This document shows positions 1 to 7,545 of a stretch of DNA of 64,000 nucleotides, piece after piece; position 1 is the first letter of the stretch, and each line of letters begins with the position of its first letter. A program made the translations under genes and the position numbers. The notes under the pieces were generated by a model. That model saw nothing but the letters and a program-made list of their open reading frames with translations, was not told where the DNA came from and ran no database searches. The stretch is from Oscillospiraceae bacterium. GTDB taxonomy: Bacteria > Bacillota > Clostridia > Oscillospirales > Oscillospiraceae. The stretch covers positions 1 to 64,000 of the forward strand of contig JAGBBD010000050.1 in the NCBI GenBank assembly GCA_017938625.1, read 5' to 3'.

Positions 1-1
1 T

Positions 2-1855
2 ACCACTCTGGGCGTGTTCCACTATGTTCCCGATTTCGAGTCCGTTGACACCGATGTTGACGAAGTCGAAGAGTACCTGTATGACTACTGGGAAGCTGAC
101 TACAATGCTGTTCTGTACATCGACGGCGTTGAGTCCGGCTATGTGACTGCTGAAGAAGATCTGCAGGATATCGTTGACGTTCTCGACAGGAAGGATGTTC
201 TGGGTAAGGGCGTTCAGGTTGAGATCTATGTTACCGAAGAGACCATCTTTGTCGTTGTCATCAACACCTACATCGGCAAGATCGTGAAGATCAACAAGCC
301 CAAGAACACTGTCACCATCGGCGACGAGTATGGCGAGACCATCGAAGCTGAGAACGAGTGGGGCTTCGGCGCTTCCGATCTGGACGAAGTTGCTCTGTTC
401 TGGCTGTGCGACGAGGATCGCTCCAACGCTGCTCAGAATGTCCATGACATCGAGATCATCGAGCCCGTTACCGCTACTGTCACCAGAGCTGACGTTGACG
501 GCAAGGGCAACCATTCCTTCGTTGCTGACGGCGAGACCTATGAGTACGCTCATACCTTCGGCCAGTGGCTGAGCGCCATCATGATGGACGACGACCACAA
601 CTTCTACAGCAACGGCAACAAGGAGCATGACATCTACCTGGATAAGAACGGCTATGTCATGTACCACGAGTGGACCGAGCAGGATAACACCGAGATCGTT
701 GTCATCGACGGCGACTCCTGGAAGTCCTCCGGCCGCTGGGAGAACTCCGATGGCCATCAGTACGAGGTCAACGAGGCTGACTTCATCTACTTCGAGGAAG
801 GCGCTCCCGCAAAGACTGTTGAGACCACTTGGGACTTCAACAAGACTCTGAACCACGGTAAGGGCAACAACGCCGACATCCTGGCTTGGGTTGCATACCT
901 GGAAGATGACGAGATGGCTTACCTGGCAGCAGAGGACTACACTCAGAACATCGCTGCTACCGCACAGGCTACCATCCAGCTGAGAAAGAACAAGGTCACC
1001 ACCGGTGGCAGCTCTGCTGAGACCAGAGACCATCTGTTCAACGACGACACTCAGTTCATCGTTCGTATCCCCGACTACTTCGGCGAAGACGAGCATGACT
1101 CCTTCACCTACCTGTACTTCAATGGCATCGGCGATATCGACGCCAACTACGAGGCCAACGAGTTCCAGTACTTCCTGGACGATCAGTGCGGCATGAAGGG
1201 CGAAGGCCGCTTCTACGCATACGTCTATGTTGATGCTACTTACGCTCTCGAGACCAACACCGCCTTCATCCTGCGCAGCGCCGGTTCCTCCGTCCTGAAG
1301 CTGGAGAATGGCCGTGTCATGGGCGGCGACAAGTTCGAAGCTATCGTCAACGGTGAGGAAGCTATCGTTGTTTACGAGCACGGCGCACATCTGATCGCTG
1401 ACATGTCCGACGATATCGATCTGGACGGCGACGGTGTCACCGACTTCGTGCCCGCTATGGTCAAGTCCAAGTACGTCCTGCTGGGCTGGACTCTGGACGA
1501 TGTGCCTGTTTGGGCATACGCTGATGTCACCAGTGCTAACATCACCGCCAACAGCAAGCCCGACTTCATGATCGACGGCAGCGTCCTGTCCTGGGATATG
1601 GTCGAAGGCGAAGCTGAGAAGTGGAACGGCATCCGTCTGGATCCCGACTGCGCTGTTTGGGTCTCCTACCCCAACAAGAAGGGCGAGTTCATCGCTGAGC
1701 TGGTTGAGCAGGAAGACTTCAACGAAGAGTACGTTGATGATCTGGGCTGGGCAGTCGTGAAGGCTCACTGCTGGGCATTCCGTCTGGAAGACGAAGTTGG
1801 CTACAAGGATGATACTGCTGACTTTGTTATGATCGTTCTGGTTCCCGCTGAGTAA
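2..1855 (+). CDS. Acidic surface-type protein, 3' part (5' end outside window)
   Basis: The reading frame is open from the first bases of the window, so the gene starts upstream; the GTG at 14 has no ribosome binding site and is not taken as a start. The 617 visible codons encode a very Asp/Glu- and aromatic-rich, beta-type sequence with no recognised enzyme motif. A calcium-loop-like DxDxDGDG stretch lies near position 1415-1440. Codon use is narrow (GAC, AAG, CTG, GTT), as in strongly expressed genes, and resembles that of the secreted protein at 55445-60932. A strong terminator follows. I infer an exported cell-surface or S-layer-like protein whose signal peptide and anchoring domains lie outside the window; no specific function is claimed. 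Confidence 0.7.
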   Translation, partial: TTLGVFHYVPDFESVDTDVDEVEEYLYDYWEADYNAVLYIDGVESGYVTAEEDLQDIVDVLDRKDVLGKGVQVEIYVTEETIFVVVINTYIGKIVKINKPKNTVTIGDEYGETIEAENEWGFGASDLDEVALFWLCDEDRSNAAQNVHDIEIIEPVTATVTRADVDGKGNHSFVADGETYEYAHTFGQWLSAIMMDDDHNFYSNGNKEHDIYLDKNGYVMYHEWTEQDNTEIVVIDGDSWKSSGRWENSDGHQYEVNEADFIYFEEGAPAKTVETTWDFNKTLNHGKGNNADILAWVAYLEDDEMAYLAAEDYTQNIAATAQATIQLRKNKVTTGGSSAETRDHLFNDDTQFIVRIPDYFGEDEHDSFTYLYFNGIGDIDANYEANEFQYFLDDQCGMKGEGRFYAYVYVDATYALETNTAFILRSAGSSVLKLENGRVMGGDKFEAIVNGEEAIVVYEHGAHLIADMSDDIDLDGDGVTDFVPAMVKSKYVLLGWTLDDVPVWAYADVTSANITANSKPDFMIDGSVLSWDMVEGEAEKWNGIRLDPDCAVWVSYPNKKGEFIAELVEQEDFNEEYVDDLGWAVVKAHCWAFRLEDEVGYKDDTADFVMIVLVPAE

Positions 1856-1894
1856 TTCTCAAACGGAAGCCGACGAGGCTAACACCTAAATAGA

Positions 1895-1926
1895 AACACC
1901 CCCGGGTAACCGGGGGTGTTTTTTTG
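1895..1926 (+). terminator. Intrinsic terminator of the surface protein gene
   Basis: An 11-bp GC-rich stem (AACACCCCCGG / CCGGGGGTGTT) with a GTAA loop is followed by a run of T. It lies 40 bp after the stop codon. Confidence 0.9.
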
Positions 1927-1929
1927 TTG

Positions 1930-1984
1930 TTAATTGACAATGGACAATTGACAATGGTGGTGTCGGCACGCCGACGGATTTTAA
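1930..1984. repeat. Dispersed intergenic repeat (ATTGACAATGG / GTCGGC..GCCGAC type)
   Basis: Tandem ATTGACAATGG-like words are followed by a GTGTCGGC-GCCGAC palindrome and GGATTTTAA. The same unit recurs at about 3840-3870, 7510-7545 (reverse), 44808-44862, 50790-50850, 61008-61035 and 61155-61180. It lies between genes and near terminators; no coding potential is seen. Confidence 0.75.
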
Positions 1985-2027
1985 TTTGCTGCGCACCCAA
2001 ATTCCTTATTCTACATTCCGCATGGCA

Positions 2028-3809
2028 TTACGCCATGCTGCCTTTTTTGACGATGGCGCGTTGGGCAGTGCGGGGCAGGCTTTCGAAGGCTGCCTGAATA
2101 GCACCCGGCTCGTTTGCCAGTACCTTATCCTGGCTCAGAGCGCCCTGGATGGGTGTATATTTTTTGGCGGCAGGGGGCATCTGCTGCTGAGACTGCACTT
2201 TTTTCAGTTCCTCCACCAGTTCATCCTTTCGGGGAATCAGGCGATCCGGCAGGCGCTCCAGATATTGGATGATATCCAGCGTGCCGTTGGCGCGCAGGTT
2301 GTCCAGAGTCTGAGTCATGGCGATCTCGGAGAAGTAGCTGGCGGCTCCCACATCCACACGCAGCCGCAGCCACAGATCCTTGAAGCGGGAAAAGTCATAC
2401 TGCTCCACCACGCGCTTGGTCACAGTCTGCAGCGCCATGGTGCCATCGGGTGCAAACTGCACAGTACCGTTTTCCATGATAGGCTCTTCCATGGTGCGCT
2501 CCCGTACCATGGGGCGAAGGCCGTAGTAAGTGCCCATCATATCCAGCAGGATGTGGCCCACATCCTCCAGCCATTCATACAGACCGGCTCTGGTATTTTC
2601 CAGAGGCACCTGCGCGGAGGACTGCAGAACCATCAGCGCGGAGGTATTGTCCGGCTTCACATTGCCCATCTGGGCATCGGTGGCACCAAGACAGTCCTTG
2701 GTGTAGCTCACAGCACGATCAATGACCGTGAGAATCTGGGCAGACATATCCGCAGGCTGCAGGTTGATCGCCGCCTGAGAAAGACTCTGGCCCGGCTGCA
2801 GACCGCGGACAGCGATGGCCTGTCCGATCTCGTTGCTCCAGCTGCCGATGAGGTCGGCGTTGTAGACCGTCTTGGGGAAGCCCATCAGCTGCAGATGGCG
2901 CATGACCATGGCGAACATGGTGTTGATAAAGATCTGATTGGGGATGATTCCCGTGACCAGTGCCCTGCCGTGGTACTGGTTTTTTTGTTTTTCCCAGTTG
3001 CCCCATGCAATGGGATAGCGGGAAAGACCTGTGTCCACATCCTCGAAGATCACGGCGCTGCGGGTGGCTTTGGTCACATGGACCGTGCCGTTTTCGCCCT
3101 TGGTGTACAGGTACACATACAGGGCTTTGCCCGTGTTGTCGCCGGAAAGCTCCACCTGTCCGCCCTGTCCTGCCATGCCGTCAAATTCGCTGTCTGCGTC
3201 CACATCCATCCAATCTCCTCCCCAGAGCTGTGCTTCTTCACGCAATTGCTCCACAGGGGCTCTGCCCAGCAGCAAAATATAGGGCTGACGCTCCACATTG
3301 CTGTCGGCAGGATTGCCGAACATGACATTGATGCCGTCCACCAGCTCCATGGCGATCTCGCCCTTTGCCTTGCTCAGACTGCCGCCGTAGGGGATGGCAT
3401 CCGGGTCCCAGTAGAAGTGGGCGCAGTAGTCGCCTGTCTGCGCGCCGTCAAACAGAGCTTCACGGATGCGATATTCCATTTTGAATTTTTCCAGCAGATT
3501 TTTCACCTCTGCCGTGGCAGCCTGCGCCGCCTCGTCATCGTCACCGCATTGATTGAGCGGCTCAAAATAAATGGACGCCCCCGAGGATGTCAGGGACGCC
3601 ACAAACAGGGAAGCCACTCGCTTGATGATGTTGAACACCGGTTTGGGCAGCCGACGCATGGCGGCGGTGTCCGGCATATGGAGCCATTGGTTTCCGTGAA
3701 AAAACTCAATGTTGGTGTTCACCAGAGAATACTGATTGGGCTCCAGTTGGTTGTTGTATGCTCTGCCGAGCTCATAGAGCTCCCAGGCATGGGTCTTTGT
3801 GTTTTTCAT
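2028..3809 (-). CDS. Phage portal protein (P22-like podovirus type)
   Basis: This 593-aa protein would form the twelve-fold ring at one capsid vertex through which DNA is packaged and released. The N-terminus (FFHGNQW, then PVFNIIKRVASLFVA) and the C-terminal block around VDVGAASYFSEIAMTQTLDN and LIPRKDELVEEL have the character of P22-type portals of Firmicute podovirus-like elements. The ATG at 3809 is chosen because AAAGGAGGATCCT precedes it; the longer frame upstream runs through intergenic repeats. It is the last gene of the leftward terS-terL-portal operon, but 376 bp of repeats separate it from terL. No frameshift is visible. The family call is from memory of sequence character and was not searched. 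Confidence 0.85.
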   Translation of the reverse strand: MKNTKTHAWELYELGRAYNNQLEPNQYSLVNTNIEFFHGNQWLHMPDTAAMRRLPKPVFNIIKRVASLFVASLTSSGASIYFEPLNQCGDDDEAAQAATAEVKNLLEKFKMEYRIREALFDGAQTGDYCAHFYWDPDAIPYGGSLSKAKGEIAMELVDGINVMFGNPADSNVERQPYILLLGRAPVEQLREEAQLWGGDWMDVDADSEFDGMAGQGGQVELSGDNTGKALYVYLYTKGENGTVHVTKATRSAVIFEDVDTGLSRYPIAWGNWEKQKNQYHGRALVTGIIPNQIFINTMFAMVMRHLQLMGFPKTVYNADLIGSWSNEIGQAIAVRGLQPGQSLSQAAINLQPADMSAQILTVIDRAVSYTKDCLGATDAQMGNVKPDNTSALMVLQSSAQVPLENTRAGLYEWLEDVGHILLDMMGTYYGLRPMVRERTMEEPIMENGTVQFAPDGTMALQTVTKRVVEQYDFSRFKDLWLRLRVDVGAASYFSEIAMTQTLDNLRANGTLDIIQYLERLPDRLIPRKDELVEELKKVQSQQQMPPAAKKYTPIQGALSQDKVLANEPGAIQAAFESLPRTAQRAIVKKGSMA

Positions 3810-4185
3810 AGGATCCTCCTTTTGTTTGAATGGGCAATGATCGTGTCGGCTGCGCCGACGGATTTGAAATAGCCGGTGGCAGTGCGTATAACGCTTGTCA
3901 TTGCGATCGCGCCTGCAGGCGCATGCAAGCGAGCGACTGCGCAAAGCGCGGCTCTTAGCGAGTCGCAGGAGCAAAGCGACGCGGCAATCTCAAGGTAGTA
4001 TCACCATCTGACGCAGAGTGTGCCATGCCGAAAGGTTTTTAGATTGCCACGTCGGGCTGCGCCCTCCTCGCAATGACATTCTTACCTGGCAGTGCGTATC
4101 TCTTCGCAGTGCGGGCATGATTGTTACTTCCTGCACATGGCACGTCGGGGCGCCGTCCCCTACGGGTGTAGGGAAAAGAAAACGC
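3810..4185. repeat. Repeat-filled gap inside the terL-portal operon
   Basis: No gene is seen. The stretch holds a TGTCGGC..GCCGACGGATTTG palindrome (about 3843-3868), a CATTGCGA...GGCAATCT element rich in self-complementary AGCGAGCGACTGCGC blocks (about 3898-3992), an inverted partner (AGATTGCCACGTCGGGCTGCGCCCTCCTCGCAATGAC, in two parts around 4040-4078) and a GTCGGGGCGCCGTCCCCTACGGG unit (about 4144-4170). The same families occur beside unrelated host genes in this window. Confidence 0.75.
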
Positions 4186-5616
4186 TCAATACACGCTCCA
4201 CAGGTCGTGGTGAGGCTCAGAGGGCGGTGGGGAGGCGGCTTCGCCGCTGGCGCACAAGAGCCAGCTGAGCGCCTGGGAGGAAGAGTCCACCATGTCGTCA
4301 TGCTTGCCGGAGGGAAATGCCGTCCACTGGTCTAAAAACTCTTCTGCCCACGGCGCTCTGTCCGGCACATAGACATGACCGGACTCAATGGCAGGGGACA
4401 CGGCATTGACACGCGCCACCTTGCCGCCTCTGGGTGTCACCGGGATGCAGAACAGCTCCTTCTGCAGGGTCTGGATGACGGCGGAGCCGTTGGCCTTGTC
4501 CTCAATGAGCACTGCCCTTGCTTCCGGGTGGAGCTTTGCCATGGCGCGGATGGCGCGCAGCGTACCGGGGAAGTCCAGATGGCGGTTGAGGCAGTCGAGA
4601 AGATAGTAGTCCCTGCCTGCTTTGCCCCAGACGGTGATGGCAACGAAGTCGTTGCTCTCGCCGCCCTTGAATGCCGCGTCCACGGAGATGACCTGTGTGC
4701 CGAAGTGTGGCAGCTGCCGTGGGTCATAGCGCCTCCACCAGCTGCGCTTGACAAGGTCGCCGCCCTCCACCCGCGGCGAGCACAGATACAGAGCTGCCCA
4801 TGCCCGTGCGCCGCCTTTGGGATCGTCCAGATAGGCACGCTTGAAATCCTGCAGCCACACAGCGCCCTTGCCCAGCTCCGGACAAAGGGGTGCGCCCACA
4901 GGTCTGCCCATGGGATCGTCCTGTTCTGCTTCCACAGGAAGCCGCAGCAGCTGCACGTGGATCTCCTGCTGCAGAATGCGTCCGGCAAGATCGTCTTCGT
5001 GCCACGGCGTCATGATGACGATGACCTTTGCTCCTGCCGCAAAACGAGATTTGAGACTGTTCTGCCACTCCTCCCAGATTCGGTCACGGATGGTAGGGGA
5101 GTCTGCTTCCTGCCGGCTCTTGATGGGATCGTCCACAATGAGCAGCTCGGCAGGATTGCCTGTGATGCCGGACAGCAGACCTCGCGCGATCATCCGTCCC
5201 GGGTGGCCCTGCAGCTCAAACTCGGCGGCGCGATTGACCTTGCCCATGGACACGCCGAACAGATCCTGCCCGAAGCGCTGCAGCTTTTCCCTGTTGCGGC
5301 GGCAGAAGCGCTCAGCAAAGTCCTCGCTGTAGCCTGCCACGATGACGCGGTGATCCGGGTATCTGCCGAGATACCAGCTGGGCAGGCTCTCCGTGACGGT
5401 GGTGGATTTGCCGTGCTGCGGCGGTGTTTCGATCAGCAGGATGTCGTAGGCATTGCCTGTGTCGGCTTCAATGAATTTCTGGATGTTTTCAGCCAAAAAA
5501 GAGGAAAGAGCTGTGTTTTTCCAGCTCTTTCCATGACAATATGCCAGATATTCTTTGTAATCGCGGCGTGCCAGCTCTCTGCGCGCCAGCTCTGCCAGGA
5601 TCTTATGACGTTCCAT
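4186..5616 (-). CDS. terL: Phage terminase large subunit
   Basis: The 476-aa DNA-packaging motor and nuclease looks catalytically complete. The ATPase domain has a Walker A motif PPQHGKST (residues 65-72), Walker B LLIVDDP (158-164) and a coupling motif MTPWHEDD (202-209). The C-terminal RNase H-like nuclease has its acidic residues in VDAAFK (D313), IEDKANG (E372/D373) and KHDDMVDS (D440-D444). Start at 5616 follows AAAGGAGGTGAAAC. It overlaps the end of the small subunit gene by 14 bp, indicating translational coupling. Intact catalytic residues argue against a decaying prophage relic. The packaging type (headful or site-specific) cannot be read directly. Confidence 0.95.
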   Translation of the reverse strand: MERHKILAELARRELARRDYKEYLAYCHGKSWKNTALSSFLAENIQKFIEADTGNAYDILLIETPPQHGKSTTVTESLPSWYLGRYPDHRVIVAGYSEDFAERFCRRNREKLQRFGQDLFGVSMGKVNRAAEFELQGHPGRMIARGLLSGITGNPAELLIVDDPIKSRQEADSPTIRDRIWEEWQNSLKSRFAAGAKVIVIMTPWHEDDLAGRILQQEIHVQLLRLPVEAEQDDPMGRPVGAPLCPELGKGAVWLQDFKRAYLDDPKGGARAWAALYLCSPRVEGGDLVKRSWWRRYDPRQLPHFGTQVISVDAAFKGGESNDFVAITVWGKAGRDYYLLDCLNRHLDFPGTLRAIRAMAKLHPEARAVLIEDKANGSAVIQTLQKELFCIPVTPRGGKVARVNAVSPAIESGHVYVPDRAPWAEEFLDQWTAFPSGKHDDMVDSSSQALSWLLCASGEAASPPPSEPHHDLWSVY

Positions 5617-5887
5617 GTTTCACCTCCTTTGCTGCCATCTGCCGCAAAACTTCTGTGGGCAGCGCCGTCAGATCCTCATAGGAGCAGACCGTGTCCTCCG
5701 GCACTTTTGCCGTGTCGAGGATGTATTTTGCCGCCGTCAAATCTCCTGCGGCGGCTTTGCGCACCATCTGAAGCAAAATACCGTTTTCATAGGTAGGCTT
5801 CAGCTTCATTTCCTCCAGCGCCTCCCGAAGTGCCCCATCCTCCAAGGGCTTCTTCAGGATCTTTGCAATGATCTTGCGTTCTTCCAT
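5603..5887 (-). CDS. Putative terminase small subunit / DUF5681-like DNA-recognition protein
   Basis: This 94-aa helical protein is the first gene of the leftward operon, directly before and overlapping terL, which is the usual place of the small terminase subunit. Residues 39-58 (MVRKAAAGDLTAAKYILDTA) resemble the A-x-GD-x-A-x-x-x-I-x-D segment of small terminase-associated proteins of Firmicute phages. The ATG at 5887 is preceded by GGGGGGAAT; the in-frame codons upstream overlap the leader hairpin and are not used. At 94 residues it is short for a TerS, and a separate helix-turn-helix is not obvious, so the DNA-recognition role is inferred mainly from position. Confidence 0.65.
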   Translation of the reverse strand: MEERKIIAKILKKPLEDGALREALEEMKLKPTYENGILLQMVRKAAAGDLTAAKYILDTAKVPEDTVCSYEDLTALPTEVLRQMAAKEVKHGTS

Positions 5888-5908
5888 GGCATTCCCCCCA
5901 ATAAAATT

Positions 5909-5937
5909 GCAGGCAGCGACTTTTGTCAGCTGCCTGC
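5909..5937 (-). terminator. Leader hairpin at the 5' end of the terS-terL-portal transcript
   Basis: On the minus strand a perfect 9-bp stem GCAGGCAGC/GCTGCCTGC with an 11-nt loop starts within one or two bases of the predicted transcription start and is followed by AATTTTATT. It may act as an attenuator, as a 5' stabilising hairpin, or as a barrier to transcription arriving from icd. The right operon has a hairpin in the same place. Confidence 0.6.
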
Positions 5938-6026
5938 ATTTTAATTGTATCACACTTTACCTGTGGCGTGTTCTGCCATTTCTGCCAAAACTGCCACATC
6001 TGCCGTTTTCGCCATTTGAAACAAAA
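5937..6026 (-). promoter_or_regulatory. Left copy of the iteron promoter, reading into terS
   Basis: On the minus strand, TTTTGTTTCAAA (6026-6015) is followed by five iterons whose plus-strand positions are 6008-6013 (GGCGAA), 5999-6004 (GGCAGA), 5990-5995 (GGCAGT), 5981-5986 and 5972-5977 (GGCAGA): an exact 9-bp period. Then come 22 bp ending in TGA and a -10 TACAAT (5949-5944), making an extended -10 TGA-TACAAT. No TTGACA-like -35 is present. This block aligns without gaps to 9871-9960 in inverted orientation (79 of 90 identical). Lack of a -35 plus upstream direct repeats suggests dependence on an activator that binds the iterons; no such activator gene is recognisable in the window. Confidence 0.85.
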
Positions 6027-6049
6027 AATTTACATTTTTTAGGGCGAAC

Positions 6050-7249
6050 TTACAATCTTGCGGCGATCTCTTTTAAGAAGGTCTCGGAATCTACAGCCTT
6101 TGCTTCGAAGCCCGGCTCACACAGACCCACAAGGTCACGGGTCATGATGCCGTCATTCAAGGTGCGGAAGCAGGCTGCTTCCAGACGGTCTGCAAAGGCT
6201 TCCAGATCAGTCAGACCGTCCAGCTGGGCGCGCTTGCGCAGCGCGCCGGACCATGCGAAGATGGTAGCCATGGGGTTGGTGGAGGTCTTTTCGCCCTTCT
6301 GCCATTTATAATAGTGTCTGGTCACGGTGCCGTGGGCAGCCTCGTACTCCGTTGTGCCGTCGGGAGCTACCAGCACAGAGGTCATCATGGCAAGAGAGCC
6401 GAAGGCGGTGGAGACCATGTCGCTCATAACATCGCCGTCATAGTTCTTGCAAGCCCAGATAAAGCCGCCCTCGGAGCGGATGACACGGGCAACGGCGTCG
6501 TCAATGAGGGTATAGAAATAGGTGATGCCAAGCTCCTTGAATTTAGGCGCGTAGGCTTCAAACTCTTCATCGAAGATGGCTTTGAACCGTCCGTCATAGA
6601 CTTTGGCAATGGTGTCCTTGGTGGAGAACCACAGATCCTGCCTGGTGTCCACTGCGTACTGGAAGCAGGCTTTTGCGAAGGAGCGGATGGAGCTGTCTTT
6701 GTTGTGGGCGCCCTGCCAGACGGCTGCGCCGTCCACCTGCTGCACCAGAAGCTCCTGCGTTTCGCCGTCCTCTGCCTCAAAGACCAAGGTGGCTTTGCCG
6801 GGCTTTTCGGTATAGAGATCCACGGCCTTGTACACATCGCCGTAGGCATGGCGGGCAATGGTGATGGGCTTTTTCCAGTTCTTCACCACAGGCTTCACCG
6901 CGTCAATGAGGATGGGAGCGCGGAACACGGTGCCGTCGAGGATGGAACGGATGGTGCCGTTGGGGCTCTTCCACATCTGGGTCAGCTGGGGATATTCCTC
7001 CATGCGCTGCTTGTTGGGGGTGATGGTGGCGCACTTGACGGCAACGCCGTATTTCTTCGTGGCATTGGCGGCGTCCACCGTGACCTGATCCTTGGTCTCA
7101 TTGCGGTGGAGCAGACCAAGGTCATAGTATTCTGTTTTCAGATCCACATAGGGCAAAATCAGGGTGTCCTTGATCATCTGCCAGAGGATTCTTGTCATTT
7201 CATCGCCGTCCATCTCTACGATGGGCGTGGTCATTTGAATCTTATCCAT
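6050..7249 (-). CDS. icd: Isocitrate dehydrogenase, NADP-type (eukaryote-like class)
   Basis: This 399-aa enzyme oxidises isocitrate to 2-oxoglutarate and CO2, supplying carbon for glutamate in the cytoplasm. The N-terminus (VEMDGDEMTRILW) and the segments KCATITPNKQRMEE, KSPNGTIRSILDGTVFR and TEYEAAHGTVTRHYYKWQKG are characteristic of the dimeric class II NADP-IDH family, and the length fits. Start at 7249 is preceded by an AGAGGTAG site. It lies downstream of the aconitase-family gene on the same strand, so the two steps citrate to isocitrate to 2-oxoglutarate are together. Its stop codon lies only 24 bp before the left iteron promoter, with no strong terminator between, so read-through into terS is possible. 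Confidence 0.95.
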   Translation of the reverse strand: MDKIQMTTPIVEMDGDEMTRILWQMIKDTLILPYVDLKTEYYDLGLLHRNETKDQVTVDAANATKKYGVAVKCATITPNKQRMEEYPQLTQMWKSPNGTIRSILDGTVFRAPILIDAVKPVVKNWKKPITIARHAYGDVYKAVDLYTEKPGKATLVFEAEDGETQELLVQQVDGAAVWQGAHNKDSSIRSFAKACFQYAVDTRQDLWFSTKDTIAKVYDGRFKAIFDEEFEAYAPKFKELGITYFYTLIDDAVARVIRSEGGFIWACKNYDGDVMSDMVSTAFGSLAMMTSVLVAPDGTTEYEAAHGTVTRHYYKWQKGEKTSTNPMATIFAWSGALRKRAQLDGLTDLEAFADRLEAACFRTLNDGIMTRDLVGLCEPGFEAKAVDSETFLKEIAARL

Positions 7250-7545
7250 AACTACCTCTTTCGCTTTCCGTTTTTGCGTTTCCGTGTTTCCGCTGCCTGC
7301 ACCGGCGGTCTGGGGTCAGACCGCCCTACGGGTGCGAAGCGCCCTCGTGCCCCCTCTACAGGGGGCTGTTGGCGAAGCCAACGGGGGTTGTGCCGATGAC
7401 CACATTTTACCGAATAACGATAAAGTGATATTGTCCATCAACCCCCCGACCTGCTTCGCAGGTCACCCCCCTGTGGAGGGGGGACAAGGAAAGGTACATT
7501 CCTTATTTCGAAATCCGTCGGCGGAGCCGACACATTCATTGTCAA
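7250..7545. repeat. Repeat-filled spacer between acn-like gene and icd, including an inverted double-hairpin pair
   Basis: No gene is seen. A GCACCGGCGGTCTGGGGTCAGACCGCC unit lies at about 7299-7327. Two double-hairpin repeats face each other: left, a CCCCCT-loop-AGGGGG stem and a TTGGC-GAA-GCCAA stem ending in GGGGGTTG (about 7350-7390); right, its inverted counterpart beginning CAACCCCCC (about 7438-7482). About 48 bp separate them. A reverse GTCGGC/GCCGAC repeat follows at 7516-7545. The facing pair has the same plan as the pair enclosing the DUF559 gene at 41013-41387. Confidence 0.7.
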
